The notes under the pieces were generated by a model, which was not told the DNA's origin, searched no databases, and was given only the letters and a program-made list of their open reading frames with translations. Of a stretch of 64,000 nt of DNA, positions 33,961-54,600 are shown one piece after another. This DNA comes from Agelaius tricolor (Eukaryota; Chordata; Aves; Passeriformes; Icteridae). The DNA is taken from NCBI GenBank assembly GCA_023055355.1, contig JALJCS010000028.1, positions 5,146,418 through 5,210,417 on the forward strand, written 5' to 3'. A program made the position numbers and the translations under genes. Positions within the stretch are counted from its first letter, which is position 1; each line of letters starts with the position of its first letter.

Positions 33961-35155
33961 ACTGACAGGGGCTTTACAAATAGTTTTATTAATGAGTTAA
34001 AATTAACTCCTGGCCTTAACTAGAACTTGTAAAAATTCTCACACACCACCTTCTAAAATCAGAATAATTAAGAAATTTCTCATGTAATGAAACCCAAAGC
34101 CCTTTTAGTGGTTTGACTGAGATGAGGAAGATGCAGCTGTAATTGATAAGCACTGAGCCACTGACCCCAGACTTCAGAATGCCCCAAGGGAAAATTGTAG
34201 AAACAAGAATGATGTGATGCAGGCTTCCATACAAATGATTTTGCTTATGAGTAAAGTTCTTGAGAGTAACCTTCTGCCCAAGGGAGGTTGATGGGAAAAG
34301 ACCTTTCTCCCCAGAATGGGTTATGGATGGACAACTGCTGAATTGGATTATGGACAAATCCTCCTGCTAAGTCACCACAAACTCCTGTAGTCTTAATTAA
34401 ACTCTAATGACGAAGGAAATATGCACATACTGGGGAACATCACCAGGGAGCACAGCCAGGACCCCCAGAGTGGGGTGTGGGAGCCAGGCCACAGCACTGC
34501 AGCCCACAGGGGTGTCTTGGAGCAGTTCTGAGCTCTCTGCACCCAGAAATTGTTTTATTAATGACTTAAAATGAACTCCTGGCTTTAACTGACACCTGAC
34601 AAAGGACTGACACCACCCAAGCAAGACCAGCTGCTCTCAGCCTCCCCAGAGTTTTGAAAAGCCCCCTCCAGAGCCAGGCCTGCCACGGGCAGAGGCTGCA
34701 GGCTGGACCTGCAGCTCCCTCCCAGCAATCACCGACCTGGGCAACCAGGGCTGCTCTGCCTGGCCGGGAGGTGGCACCTTCTGCCCCCAGAGTGGCACTG
34801 TCACCATTCCCACGGTGGCAATCTCTGCAGCAGTGCCTGGGCAGCCCAGCAGCGACAGAGGGAGCTTGCAGATCTTCGGCCTCATGCAGGACAATGCAGG
34901 CACCCCGGGATAACAGCACCAGAGGCACACAGAGCCCTCTGCCACCTCGGGGAAGGACACGAGCAGTGCCAGGCGCCGCTGCCTCACCCCTCACCTTCCC
35001 TCCGGCAGGGGAAAGCCCAGCAAAGCCAGCACAGACCTTTCTTTGTGTGTGCCAAGCCCCCTGCTGCCATCCCAGGGGGGCACGGCCCGGCCTGTCGCGA
35101 TAGGGAGGCCGAGGGTGAGGCCAGGAGGCAGCAGAGGCCGAGGCAGCTCCTCCCG
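33961..35155 (-). other. SLC45A1: Predicted SLC45A1 3' UTR with two poly(A) signals
   Basis: On the minus strand, AATAAA occurs at 34559-34554 and 33990-33985, giving 3' UTRs of about 0.6 and 1.2 kb. Both signals lie inside a duplicated segment of about 39 bp (33983-34021 and 34552-34590) differing at only a few positions. Confidence 0.5.
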
Positions 35156-43848
<8,693 letters not shown>

Positions 43849-43858
43849 GGCTGAGGGT

Positions 43859-46800
43859 CTGCAACACAAACAGCTCACAAGAAAGTGGCTGAGGGAAGAA
43901 AAACTTTGCTGTCACAGATACATTTTATGAAAAATCCTTTCCTTAAGATCTTTTCAGCTTCTCCATGTTTTGCTGCTTTAAAATGTGATTTAAAAAATTG
44001 TTTACCCAGCATGTAAAATTGTTTTTACTTGATAACCAATAACAACGACCTGTGTCGAAACTGTAAACAGTCACAAAATTTTATTCTCATTCTATTCTTT
44101 TCTTTATTATCTTTCTAATAAAATCCTTTCTTCTATTCTTTTAATATAGTTTTAATATATCATTTTCTTTTAATATATCATAAAATAATAAATCAACCTT
44201 CTAAAACATAAAGTCAAAATTCTCATCTCTTCCCTCATCCTAAAACCCCTACAAACACCACCACACTTTGCTTAATTTTTTTTACTGAAGTTCAAGTCAT
44301 TTCTCAATATTTCATATATGAAGTATGGCCTTTGTGTTAGTTACAACCTCTTCTTCCCATCTCTTGAGGGAAGGCATTTGTGCTTTATGGGCCCATCTCC
44401 TGCATCTTTGCAAAATGAAACACCAGAGATACTCTCTAGGTTACCTAAGTATTTGCCTACCATCACAGGGGATTAAAATTGAAATATTTAAAACAATTAA
44501 CAGTCACAGATGTCACACTTTTCAGAAGTTCCCAATGGGTCAGCAAAGGGTTTACATTTATGTAGAATTCACTTGAGTTAAACTCGCTCAAGTTAAAAAA
44601 ATAAATCATAATCTCAGTCTGTGTTTACAATAATGCAAAGCTTGGCAGGAGATTCCAGACCCCTGCTGCTACATGAAATCACTTTGGCAAGAAATCCTTT
44701 TGCTACTGATCCTAGCACTCCTGCTGCCTATGCAGAGGCCAAGGCTTAATGCAACACCTTCTTCCCAATGACCAAGTTTGGTTTTATTCCTATTTCCATT
44801 CCTGAATTCAGCAGAGATATCTCCACTGCAAGAAGGGGAGTTCCTGATCCTTAGGAACTGAATCATGAGAAGAAGATTCATGCCCCACAAGCCACCCTCA
44901 AAACTGCTACTCCTCTTTCAGTGCTTAATGGCTCCCAAGTGCTGAATAGGCTCCTTGGATCTCATCAGAGTCACTCCTGTAGCCAAAGCATGCACAGTGT
45001 GGTGGGTAAAACAGCCAAATGGTTTCCAAAATAGCACATCAGAGAGATGCCAACAGATCTGCTGCATAAACGAACCAAATGTGATTTCTTGATTCTTTTT
45101 TCCAGAAATGGAAACAGCTCATGAGTGAAGTCTGACCTTTTCCTTATGCCTCCTTGCCCAAAAGCTGCTGCTGCACAAGAACAGCTCCACATCACCCCAT
45201 CCCTCTTCACCAAACCCTCACCACTGCACACTAGTGAGTAAAACAGGTCTCTTACTTTTTTGATTACAGTTCCCCTGGGGAAAAAAACTCCCAGCTCTTC
45301 TACTCTTTGGCTGTACAGCACTCCCCTAAATCTCATGTTTTCTGCCTCTTCATCTGGCACCTTTCATGCACTGCTCTTCCTTCCTGTAGCCCTCAGTCTA
45401 CACAAAGCCACAATTCATTGCAGATCCCCAACTATTCCTGAAAGCAGAACCCCACAAGCCCAGGTTTACCATCACACACATTAACCCAAGCAGTGTTAAG
45501 CATGGGGGATGATGCCTACACAGACCAACCCTCAGCTCCATGCAGGGATCAGAGACACTGCACAATCCCAAACTGACTGTCCAGCACCTCACAGGAGATG
45601 GCAGCTGGAGTAACTGGAGTGCATTTGGGGGGCAAGGAGGATAAGGAAGGATGAGAGTGAGAAGGCATCTATTGAAATATTGCTAACATTGTGTCAAGGG
45701 TTTCCTTGACTGCTTCTCCTCAGAAGAGGTGTATATGAGGCAAGAGAGAACGAGCAATTCATTATCCCAGCTGCACATCTTGGCAGCCCTCACCTCACAC
45801 AGCACCAACAGCAGCATCTTGCTTGGGAAGCTCATTAGGCACAAGGTCCCATACAAGGACCAGCAGAAAGAGAAGCATACAGAGACTTTGCTAAGACATC
45901 TGCACCACTGTTCTCCTTGACACTGTTCCTCCAAATTACTGAAAACTTCCTATGACCCATGTCTCTCACAAGCAGAGTACTTACTTTGCAGAGTACCTTT
46001 ATCAGCCTCCAGGAAAAAGCAATATCCTCACAATGAGAATTTGTTAGAAATGAGGAGATACCTGAAAGAAGACATAATGAAAACCCAATCAGATTCATGA
46101 CAGTTGCTCTAACAACCCTTTCACAGAGCCATGACAAAGAAGATGAGCTAGCAGCCCCCTTCACTACTATTATACCTTGCCATTGGCACAGAAGTGTTAT
46201 CTCCTTATCTCCATCTATTAGTTTTCATTTCATACTAGATCCCCCTTTATCTCCTTTACTGTGTATTGCAAAGTGATTGCATTCCAAGTCCTAAGTGGCA
46301 ATGTTTTAGTGATATAGGAAAGACCCCCCCATGCATGGCTCAAAAATACACGTGGTGACCTGTAATTACTTGAAACGAAAGGCTGTTATTGACAGCATGT
46401 CACTGGTCCAGCAGAAAATCAGTGTAAAACTATGAACTGAGCCGATATCCTCAACCCCTCATCTTCCTCAACTTATTGGTCGTTCACTGGAAGACATCTC
46501 AAAAATGCCCTCGGGTAAATCTACGTGGTGATCACGGCAGCAGCAAGGCAGAAAACCTCTCCCTCAGTGTGGCTGCTAGCCCTCAGTGTCAATAGTTATT
46601 TGGGATTTCTCGCACTCCACATCTGTTATAGGAACACTTGCACATCACAGTGGAAGGCAATGCTGGCTATGCCGGCTGCTATCCGCACAAACGCGAGTGC
46701 TCGGGCAATGTGGTCCGCCCTCACCGCTCCTCCTGCCACCGCTACGCCGAAAATAACTCTACTTTTCGGGCAAATCTGGCTCCGATCTTTCTGCGTCGGC

Positions 46801-47035
46801 TACCGAGGGTTCCCAAAACCCCACAGTCATCGGCGGGGAAGGCCGGCCCTGACCCTGGTGCTGACCCGGCCGCCGCCTGCCCATCCTTTGTGCCGGGCGG
46901 GCAGGAGCCGCGCCGGCAGCGCCGCGCCACCGACCCGGCCCGGGGCCGGCCCCTCAGGGCCCCTCAGAGCCCCTCACGGCCCCGGGCCTCGCGTCCGCCC
47001 CCCGCGCCCCCGGCCCGGCCCGGCCGCCGCCTCAC
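43859..47035 (-). other. SLC45A1: SLC45A1 intron 1 (predicted)
   Basis: This interval lies between the acceptor at 43859-43860 and the predicted donor at 47034-47035. Apart from the solo LTR, I see no exon or known repeat. Confidence 0.5.
43910..44265 (+). mobile_element. Solo LTR (356 bp) with perfect 6-bp target duplication near SLC45A1 exon 2
   Basis: It starts TGTCACAGATACATTTTATG and ends AACACCACCACA. The flanks are CTTTGC at 43904-43909 and 44266-44271. It is of the same family as 24856-25241 but more diverged. Antisense to SLC45A1, it ends about 50 bp upstream of the splice acceptor of the first coding exon. Confidence 0.88.
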
Positions 47036-47480
47036 CTGCCCGCCCGGCCCGCACTGCGCCGCGCCGTGACGCCGCCGGCCCCGCCCCGCGCTCTCCGCCG
47101 GCAGCGGCAGCGGCCGCCCCCGCCCGAGGGCTCCGGGCCCGCGCTGCTCCCGTACCGGCACCGGCACCGCCTCCGCCCGAGGGCTCCGGGCCCGCGCTGC
47201 TCCCACCCGCCCCGCACCGGCACCGGCACCGCCTCCGCCCGAGCCGCCCGCCCGCACCGGCGCCGCCTGAGCCGCGGGACGGCCCCGGGCCCGCGCTGCT
47301 CCCGCCCGCCCGCACCGGCACCGCCCGCGCTGCTCCCGCACCGGCACCGCCTCCGCGGAGAGCCCCGAGGCTGCGGCGGGGTCGGGAGGGCCCGGTGGTG
47401 GGAGAAGCCGCCCCCCGTTCTCCGCAGCACCCACCGCTCCGCGGGCTCGCCGCAGCCGCTCCCGCCTCGGACAGATGCGG
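46830..47480 (-). promoter_or_regulatory. SLC45A1: CpG island, probable SLC45A1 promoter and noncoding exon 1
   Basis: Extremely CpG-dense sequence. On the minus strand a good donor (GGCAG then GTGAGG) at 47036/47035 suggests a 5' noncoding exon starting somewhere above 47036. The island is partly built from a GC-rich tandem repeat at about 47095-47370. A divergent transcript to the right cannot be excluded, but none is visible. Confidence 0.65.
47095..47370. repeat. GC-rich tandem repeat inside the CpG island
   Basis: Three to four irregular units of about 55-90 bp contain GGGCCCGCGCTGCTCCC followed by CACCGGCACCGCCTCCG. This explains the long Pro/Ala/Arg-rich open frames on both strands. 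Confidence 0.85.
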
Positions 47481-49413
47481 CTCATTCCCAAATTGGCACT
47501 GGCGGGGCGGATCGTGATAGTAAGATTTTTAGCGGGTACAGAGATATTTTTTGATAGGCCTGCAGAGCAGATGCCGTAAAACATGATGCACTTCTCTATT
47601 TAAGTCTTCCCCTTCCTAGGCTAAAGAAATTAGGCAATTTTATTTTATAGTGCCATATTTTGGGCTTGTGTTTCATATTTCCTCACAGTTTGCAAACAAA
47701 GATGTAATGATGTAGTGCATTCTGCTCTACTTTTAAAATAAAACTTAAAATTCAGAGCCTTAATCATTAAGCATTCTTAATTTTATCTTCAGAGGTTACC
47801 ATAACACTGCAAGAATCCCTAGTATATATTAGTATTTAGGTCTTGTAGAATTTATTGTAGCATATAAATCAGTAGTCATAGTAGGAATAAAAGGTATTTG
47901 TCTGAATAAAACAGCTGTAATTCATGCAATAGAGGGTGCAATCACATTTGGAAAAGATGCCAAAGAGCACTCTCTGGGGCAAACAGTGCAGCAAAGGGAC
48001 AAGCTCATATAAAGCCTGACAAGAAATTGGGATAATCTTGCAGCACACAAGGACAGGAACAAGAGATCACTGTACATTCTTATTCCATTAATTTTCTGCC
48101 ACCTGATCTGTGGTTTTTAACATTTTTACATCAGTTTGGCCATGACACTGGTCCAGTATTCTTCATCAGTGTTTATGTAATTAAACAGCAGTGTAAGGGA
48201 CCTGTGTACAGCACTTAGGGTTATTGACTCACAGCATGACATTCACAGGGCAGAAGGGGGTTTGTACTTGTCTCAATGAAAAGTGGGACTGAGTTCCTCA
48301 CCTATCCTCAAATGTTCTTCCTCAAAAACCACAACCCAAACAGCATGTGTTCAGTCCCAGAGAAACTCTTCCCTTCAATGCTTTCTAACACAGGGCTCTC
48401 TGCAAGCATCTTGTTCCTAGGCAGACCCTAAGGTATGTGCCTGATTGTGCCAGAATAGGTGAAACTGAAGAAGAAACTTGTCATGCACTGGCATGGTTTC
48501 ACTGTTGTTGGCAGCAATTTGATACAGTTCACCTTTTCATCTCCTTCTCCCCTGTCAAAATGCTTGTGCAAGAGAAACTAAACAGAGATGAGAGAGTCAA
48601 TCCAATGTAATAGATATCATATTTGAGTAATGGAGTAATCTCAAAAATACACCTTTTTGTCCCATACAACGTGTTCCATGCCAGACACCATTGCAGGCTT
48701 CTGCTGAGGATGCTGCAGGTTCCCCATTTTGACATACACTCTCTCCCCAGTCCTCCTGGCAGATTTGAAGCTATTTTGGTGCTGGGATGTCCCTCACCTG
48801 TCTGTGCTCAGCTTTTTCTTTTGCCTCCCCAGATATGAAGCTTCAGGGTCTCCATCAACCCAGCTTTGGCACGTGCCACTTCTCGGTGCTGATCCACATG
48901 GCTGTGGCCACAACAGGATGCTGTGTCTGCACCCAGCTCTCATCCACAATATCCACAATATTCACTACTCCACTTGCTGCCTATTGAGAGAACATACTGG
49001 TTTTAGAAGCCACATTCATAACAAACAGATTAAAATCATTGCAGTTGCTCTGGGAGAAAACAATCACATTCCTATTCAAAACCACAGGTTGACAGCATCC
49101 CTTTTATTTACCCGCCTTGGGTGTCACAGCCACTGGAAAGATCCTTCATGCTCTGAGCAGAAAAGGAGAAGAACAAAGAGGGGGAAAAAAAAAAAAGGAA
49201 GATGAAGATGATTTGAAACCCTAAGGATGAAGGACAGGAACAGAAGTAGGTGCAGCCAGGTGGCACAGCTGGTGAGAGGACATGAGCAGGCAGGGCTGCT
49301 GCCACAATGATCAGACAGGTGGGGCAAGAGGCAGCAGTGCTGGGAGAAGCCATTGCCATCAGAGGTAGCTGTAGGATCACCAGTGATTTCTCAGCCAGCT
49401 TCTGGTGCTCAGG
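47481..49413. other. Intergenic, no gene seen
   Basis: AT-rich sequence to about 48.7 kb, then mixed. No recognisable exon or repeat. Confidence 0.55.
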
Positions 49414-50080
49414 TGTTGTAGTGCGTTCTTATATTTTGTAATACCTTGAAGTAGTTGGTTTTGTATTCCCATGTTTTTCCCAAATGGCTTATCTCAGACT
49501 GTACCCCCCCCCCCTCCTTTTCCCTCTACTCGTGTTATCCCTTTCCTGGCATAAGATCTCCAAAACCCTCACCCTGGCTCTCTGCCAGTCACCTCGACAT
49601 CCCAGCCCCCTACCTAGAAGTTTCGGTCCAAGTTGTCGAGTGATTAGCCAGGGGCCAAGGGTCAACCCCCCAAGTCCTGCCCCATACGCTGTTTTGTATG
49701 TCTGTCCCCCCAGCACCCATCCCCCAGAGATACCTATTGGTCAGTAGGATTTTATCTATGTTAGTTTCCTCCCCCCTTTAAATGTAAGCTCCGAACGTCC
49801 CCCAGGGCTCTCGGCAGGAACCCCCTGAGGTATAGGAGCTCCCTCGGGACTCCTTAATAAAACCTTGGAATACCCCCTGCTGGGAGTCGGCCCCTTTCCT
49901 CTTCCACCGACGTCTCAGTCGTCTCTGCTGCAACGAAGGCAACCAGCCTGAGTGCCCTCAGCACCCTCGGGGCACAGAGAGTGTCTCCCCGCAGTCGGCC
50001 GTGGTGGGGCTGCACCCCCCACTCTCTGCCGACCCGGGTAAGGCCCAGGGACTTGAGAGGCTTGCAGAGAGACTGGGACA
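49414..50080 (+). mobile_element. Solo LTR (667 bp) with perfect 6-bp target duplication
   Basis: It starts TGTTGTAGTGCG and ends GACTGGGACA. CTCAGG flanks it at 49408-49413 and 50081-50086. AATAAA lies near 49856. It is of the same family as the LTR at 6940-7661. Confidence 0.92.
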
Positions 50081-50086
50081 CTCAGG

Positions 50087-51245
50087 GAGAGCCACATGGG
50101 CTGGACATGGTGTCACACACCCACAGCTGTTGAGTGCCTGCTCTGGTAAGACCCAGGCTTAGCCATCCCTGCAGTGACCACAACTGAGAATACAGCACAG
50201 CCCCTGCTCCCTCCAGCCTCAGTCCAAGCACCACCCATGTGCTAGAGCTCTGCAAACACTGGGAAGATGAAAACAGCATTTAGTGTTCTATTCCTTGTCA
50301 TGAGGATGGCTTTTTGTTCCACCTGGCCATGGAGAGTGGGTTATGTCATTAATGCTGGCAGGCAGTCATGGCCATTTTATACAATGATTTTTCCTCTTAA
50401 ATGTATTTGAGACATTAAACTCATGCTTATTCCATGGTCAATTAAATAAAATTGTCTGTTCAAAACTTACACAGATTAACTCTTACACCATTTAGCACAG
50501 TGTGTCCACTTGGGGACAGTGGGACAAATAACTCTAGACCTTCCCAGGGTAAGAACAAAGGAGAGAACAAAAGCAATTCCTGCTGTGCATTCATTTATTA
50601 GCATCCTTTGGGCTTTAGACAAAACAGAAACCACAAATCTCCTCTCCTCTGTGAGTTTGCACATAAATTGCTGTTGAAATGTAAAGTTACTCATTTACTT
50701 TATACTAGTTTAACCCATCAGCGTTCCAAAGAGCAGCTTTTGGTGGTGAATACCTACTGCTATGAATCTGCACTGTTCCCTCCTAACTTCTCTGGGTGCA
50801 AGATGGTTTGCATTCACTAAACACTTTTGTTAAATCCTTCCACAAAGTAGCTTCTAACAGCATATTCATCTCTGCTCATTTACAGCTTGATGTTAGGCTC
50901 AGTGTTTCATTTGCCAGCAGGCCTCATTATTTGCTTTGCTCAGATCAGACCATTCCTCTGTTTCTTAGAAACCTCTTACTATCCCCATAATCCTTTCCTC
51001 TGAAGCAGACATTGGCTCCAGTCAAGTGAAATTCTGTGCAAGACACCAACAGAGAGTATGCTGTTCTCCTGTTGAAGAGCAGGGTTTCATTCTGTGATGC
51101 TGGGTGTCTCTTTTTCTCCTTTTGTCTTAAAATTAATTTAAAACATCCTTCAGTTCAGTTCAGTGGATCCCTGATGTCATTCTGTGATCCATCTGGAACT
51201 AGCAGCTTATTTAAAATCAGTTCAGCTAATGACAAAAATTGCTAG
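50087..51245. other. Intergenic, nothing recognised
   Basis: No coding pattern, RNA gene or known repeat is seen. Confidence 0.5.
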
Positions 51246-51605
51246 AGTTAGAATCATGGAATATCTCAAGCTGGAACTGACTTGTAATGATCAAGTTCAA
51301 CTTCCTGCTCATCACAGGTCCACCTAAAACTAAATCTTATACCAAGACATTCCTTGAGCTCTGACAGGCTTGGTGCCATGATGACTTTCCTGGGGAGCCC
51401 ATTCTGGTACCAACATCCTGTCAGTGAAGAACCTTCTCCTAATGTCCAATCTGAACTTCCCCTGGCTCAGCTTCATTCCATGGCCTCGTGTCCTGTTGTT
51501 GGTTACACTGGAGTTACACAGATGAATACAAGGGTTCATCATACAGGCTGACATGTCCTCTAAATCCCAACTGGACCTGCTCCTTCCACTGTCCACTTTT
51601 CCAGA
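51246..51605 (-). mobile_element. CR1 LINE 3'-end fragment
   Basis: The + strand shows reverse CR1 order: AGAATCATGGAATATCTCAA, then GAAGAACCTTCTCCTAATGT, then TCAGCTTCATTCCATGGCCT, with CR1-like sequence fading near 51600. Confidence 0.85.
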
Positions 51606-54600
51606 TCATTTCCAGAGCCAATCCCAGCTTGCCTTCTTCCCTTGAACTCTCACTGTACATCTATTCCAGGCAGATGAGAGCTTTTGTTAAATCCAAATAA
51701 AACTCTGCTTTCCATAACATTTATGCTACCAGTTGAAGAACAAAATTTATATTTCTGTAAATGCCCAGTCATGCCACTAAGGTCTGTGGCCTATAGTATT
51801 GAACACAAATGCAGAGTAGGACAGAAAAAAACCAAGCAAGTTCAAACAAGGTGAGGTGCATCTCAATTATATGTTCTTAATGCTTATATGGTAAGATGAG
51901 CTTACCAGGTAAATTACACCGCCCCAGCATCCCTCACCTGCCAACTGAGTAGGAGTAAAGCAGTTGGTGGGCAGCTAATACAATGTAAGAACATAAAGAA
52001 ACTTTGTATGTGCCAGTCTGCACAACACCTCCATATCTGGCCCTCAGCACATTGTCATATGACTTAATAGCCCAGATAAATCAGTTCCTGAACTGAACTC
52101 CTACACTGCCTATATTAATGGATGTATTAAGCATTTAAAAAGACACTTGGCTTTTTACTTTGAAAAAGGAAAAACACAACCAAAAACCCATGCCTAAAGC
52201 ACCACCAGAAATAAGAACCAGCACTTTACTGCAGAATGAAAAGCAATGCTGATAGCACTAATCTCTTGAGTTGTCAATTCACTGAGAAAATAAATTCAGT
52301 GTAGTGAATTACTGTAGAATATATGAACATCAGTATTTAATATTCAGGAAAATTTCATTAATGCCACACTTCACCTAAACCATTCAAGTGGTGTGCAGTG
52401 TCAGCTGAACAGTTTTTCTTCCAGTGGTTTGTACTTGATTTGACTCAGACATTTCCACAACAGCAGCACGTACATTCACTCCTTTGCTGCCTGGAGCTTT
52501 CTGCAGACTGCTCAACAAACACTTCTATTTACTCCTGCAGAACAAAGCAGTGCTGCCCTCAGAATAACAGGAGGACGTCTATGCAGCTCCTGCCCTCATC
52601 AGCCATCCCTTCAATGGCTGGTCTCTCACCGACACTGAAAACCCAACACCGTTCAGAGAATTAGTCACTAGAGGGCACTTAGAGAACCCAGAAGATTGAG
52701 AATGTGCTTGGGATCAGAAGGACACGACAGTTTAAAGAGTCCAAATGATGAGATTTGCATTTACTTCCCAAGCAAACTCCTGTAATCAATATTTTAAGAC
52801 ACAAAACCAGGAAAATAATTTTATTTCAGATTATGACCTTTATCATATTTGGTCTTTTCATCAACTGAATTAAAAAAGGCTGGGGAAAAGCTCTCCTCTG
52901 AGGCACCACACAGACTAGGCTACATTGGCCATGCACTTCTAGACAAATGTTGAACAAAAGTGTTAATTGCTGGCATGTAAGATACAAATCATGTGAGGTA
53001 GTGGCTGCTGAGTGCAGCTTCAGGGAAAGAGGTGCAGGAACACACAAACCAGTGTGGCAAACTCACTGAAATACAGCATTTCATTTCCCTGCAGTGCCTC
53101 AAATTGCCTATGCATTTCACAAGAGACAAGGATGTGATTATGCCCCAGAGGCCCTGCAGATTTTATTCTCTATGTGACAAACCACTGAAAGGTGACAAAT
53201 GCTATGTCAGGAACAGGAGCAAGAATCCTGGATGGTGGAACTTGCAGTCACCCAGAGCAAGCACAGTTTGTACTATATACATATATTTGAGCTCTAAACT
53301 TAATTCTCACTTAAAGATGGTGCATAAATAAAGACTACTCTCATCCCTGCTGTGTTACCAGATCAGCTCAATTCTTTGCCTCTTGTATTAATTGTAAGCT
53401 GTAGCTTTCAGCCTTTCAGTACATCCTGTCTTTAGTAAGGTTAAAATTTTCTTGGCTACCCAGAGTCCTTTTTCTGTATGGAGAAAAAAAGCAGAATTCA
53501 TAATCAGTGAGTTCTGCAAACCCTCAAATCATTGCTTTTGTGAAGGCCAAGTGCAGGGCAGCACAAGGAAGGGTTGGGGCACTGCTGTGCAGGGAGAAGT
53601 GGTGAGGTGAGCACAGGTCACAGCACTGGCCATGGGTGAGGGTGGTGACCAGTGACCCTGACAGGTCTGTCACACACTGCCAAAGCTTTGCTGCTGTGTT
53701 CTCCAGCAGGGCTTGGGCTGGCTCAGGGCCCAGATGGAGATGGAGCACTCAGAACTCACAGAAAAAGCAGAATGGCACCAAGTGGTACTTGGTGGACAGG
53801 AAGGCTGAAGGTGTGCCTGCCTCTTGCTAAGCATTCATTAAACTCTGATTTATAAATTGGCTCCTTACCTTGTCTAAATTGACTTTGGAAACCTATGGGA
53901 AATACTGCCCCACTTCCCTGTGTTTGTTTGCCACAGGGGAAATGAGAAACCACTGGGTCCCTGGGGCTAATTACTTTCTTCAAAACCCAGCACTGCTGTG
54001 TTTCTGACTCAGCTGCAGCATTCAATTTTCTGCTGAGATTGTATCTCTATCGCATTACAGGATGAGTTGCAATAGCACCTGATGTTAATTGCAGTGCACA
54101 GACTGCTCCCTTCTCTCCTTTACACCAGTTATCAAGAAAAACAGGAAAGTCCACTTCTGCTGGTTTTAATTTAGCCTCTTCCACCCATACAGAGTGCCTG
54201 TCAGACAGGAGAGGCAGGGGCTGTCATCCTCTTTCTGCCTGAAAATATCTAACAACAAGGTAGAGACCAGCTGGATGTCTGCAGGTAGGTGACTACATCC
54301 CATCCCAAACAATCAGGTACCTCATGGAGACAGAGATGCTGGGATGCACGACAGCCACAGGGTGTAAACAGATACAGACCTGGACCATTGCATTTCCTGG
54401 ACTGCCCCAAAGCCAGGCAGCCTCCCTTGCCTCTTGCAGAGAAAAGGACAGGGATGAAGTAACAGGAAAAGGACATCCCTAGGCTGCTCTCAAAGCTTGT
54501 CAGTCTCTTTCAAGGCCTATGCCTGTCTAAAACACCAAAGCAACCCTTAAACACACCAGAATCCAAACCACAGAAACAAGCAGGGCCATTCTGAGTGGAC

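Noticed and set aside
46525..47584. Pro/Ala/Arg-rich frames of up to 330 residues on both strands
   Set aside because: GC-rich CpG-island and tandem-repeat sequence lacks stops by chance. There is no family resemblance.
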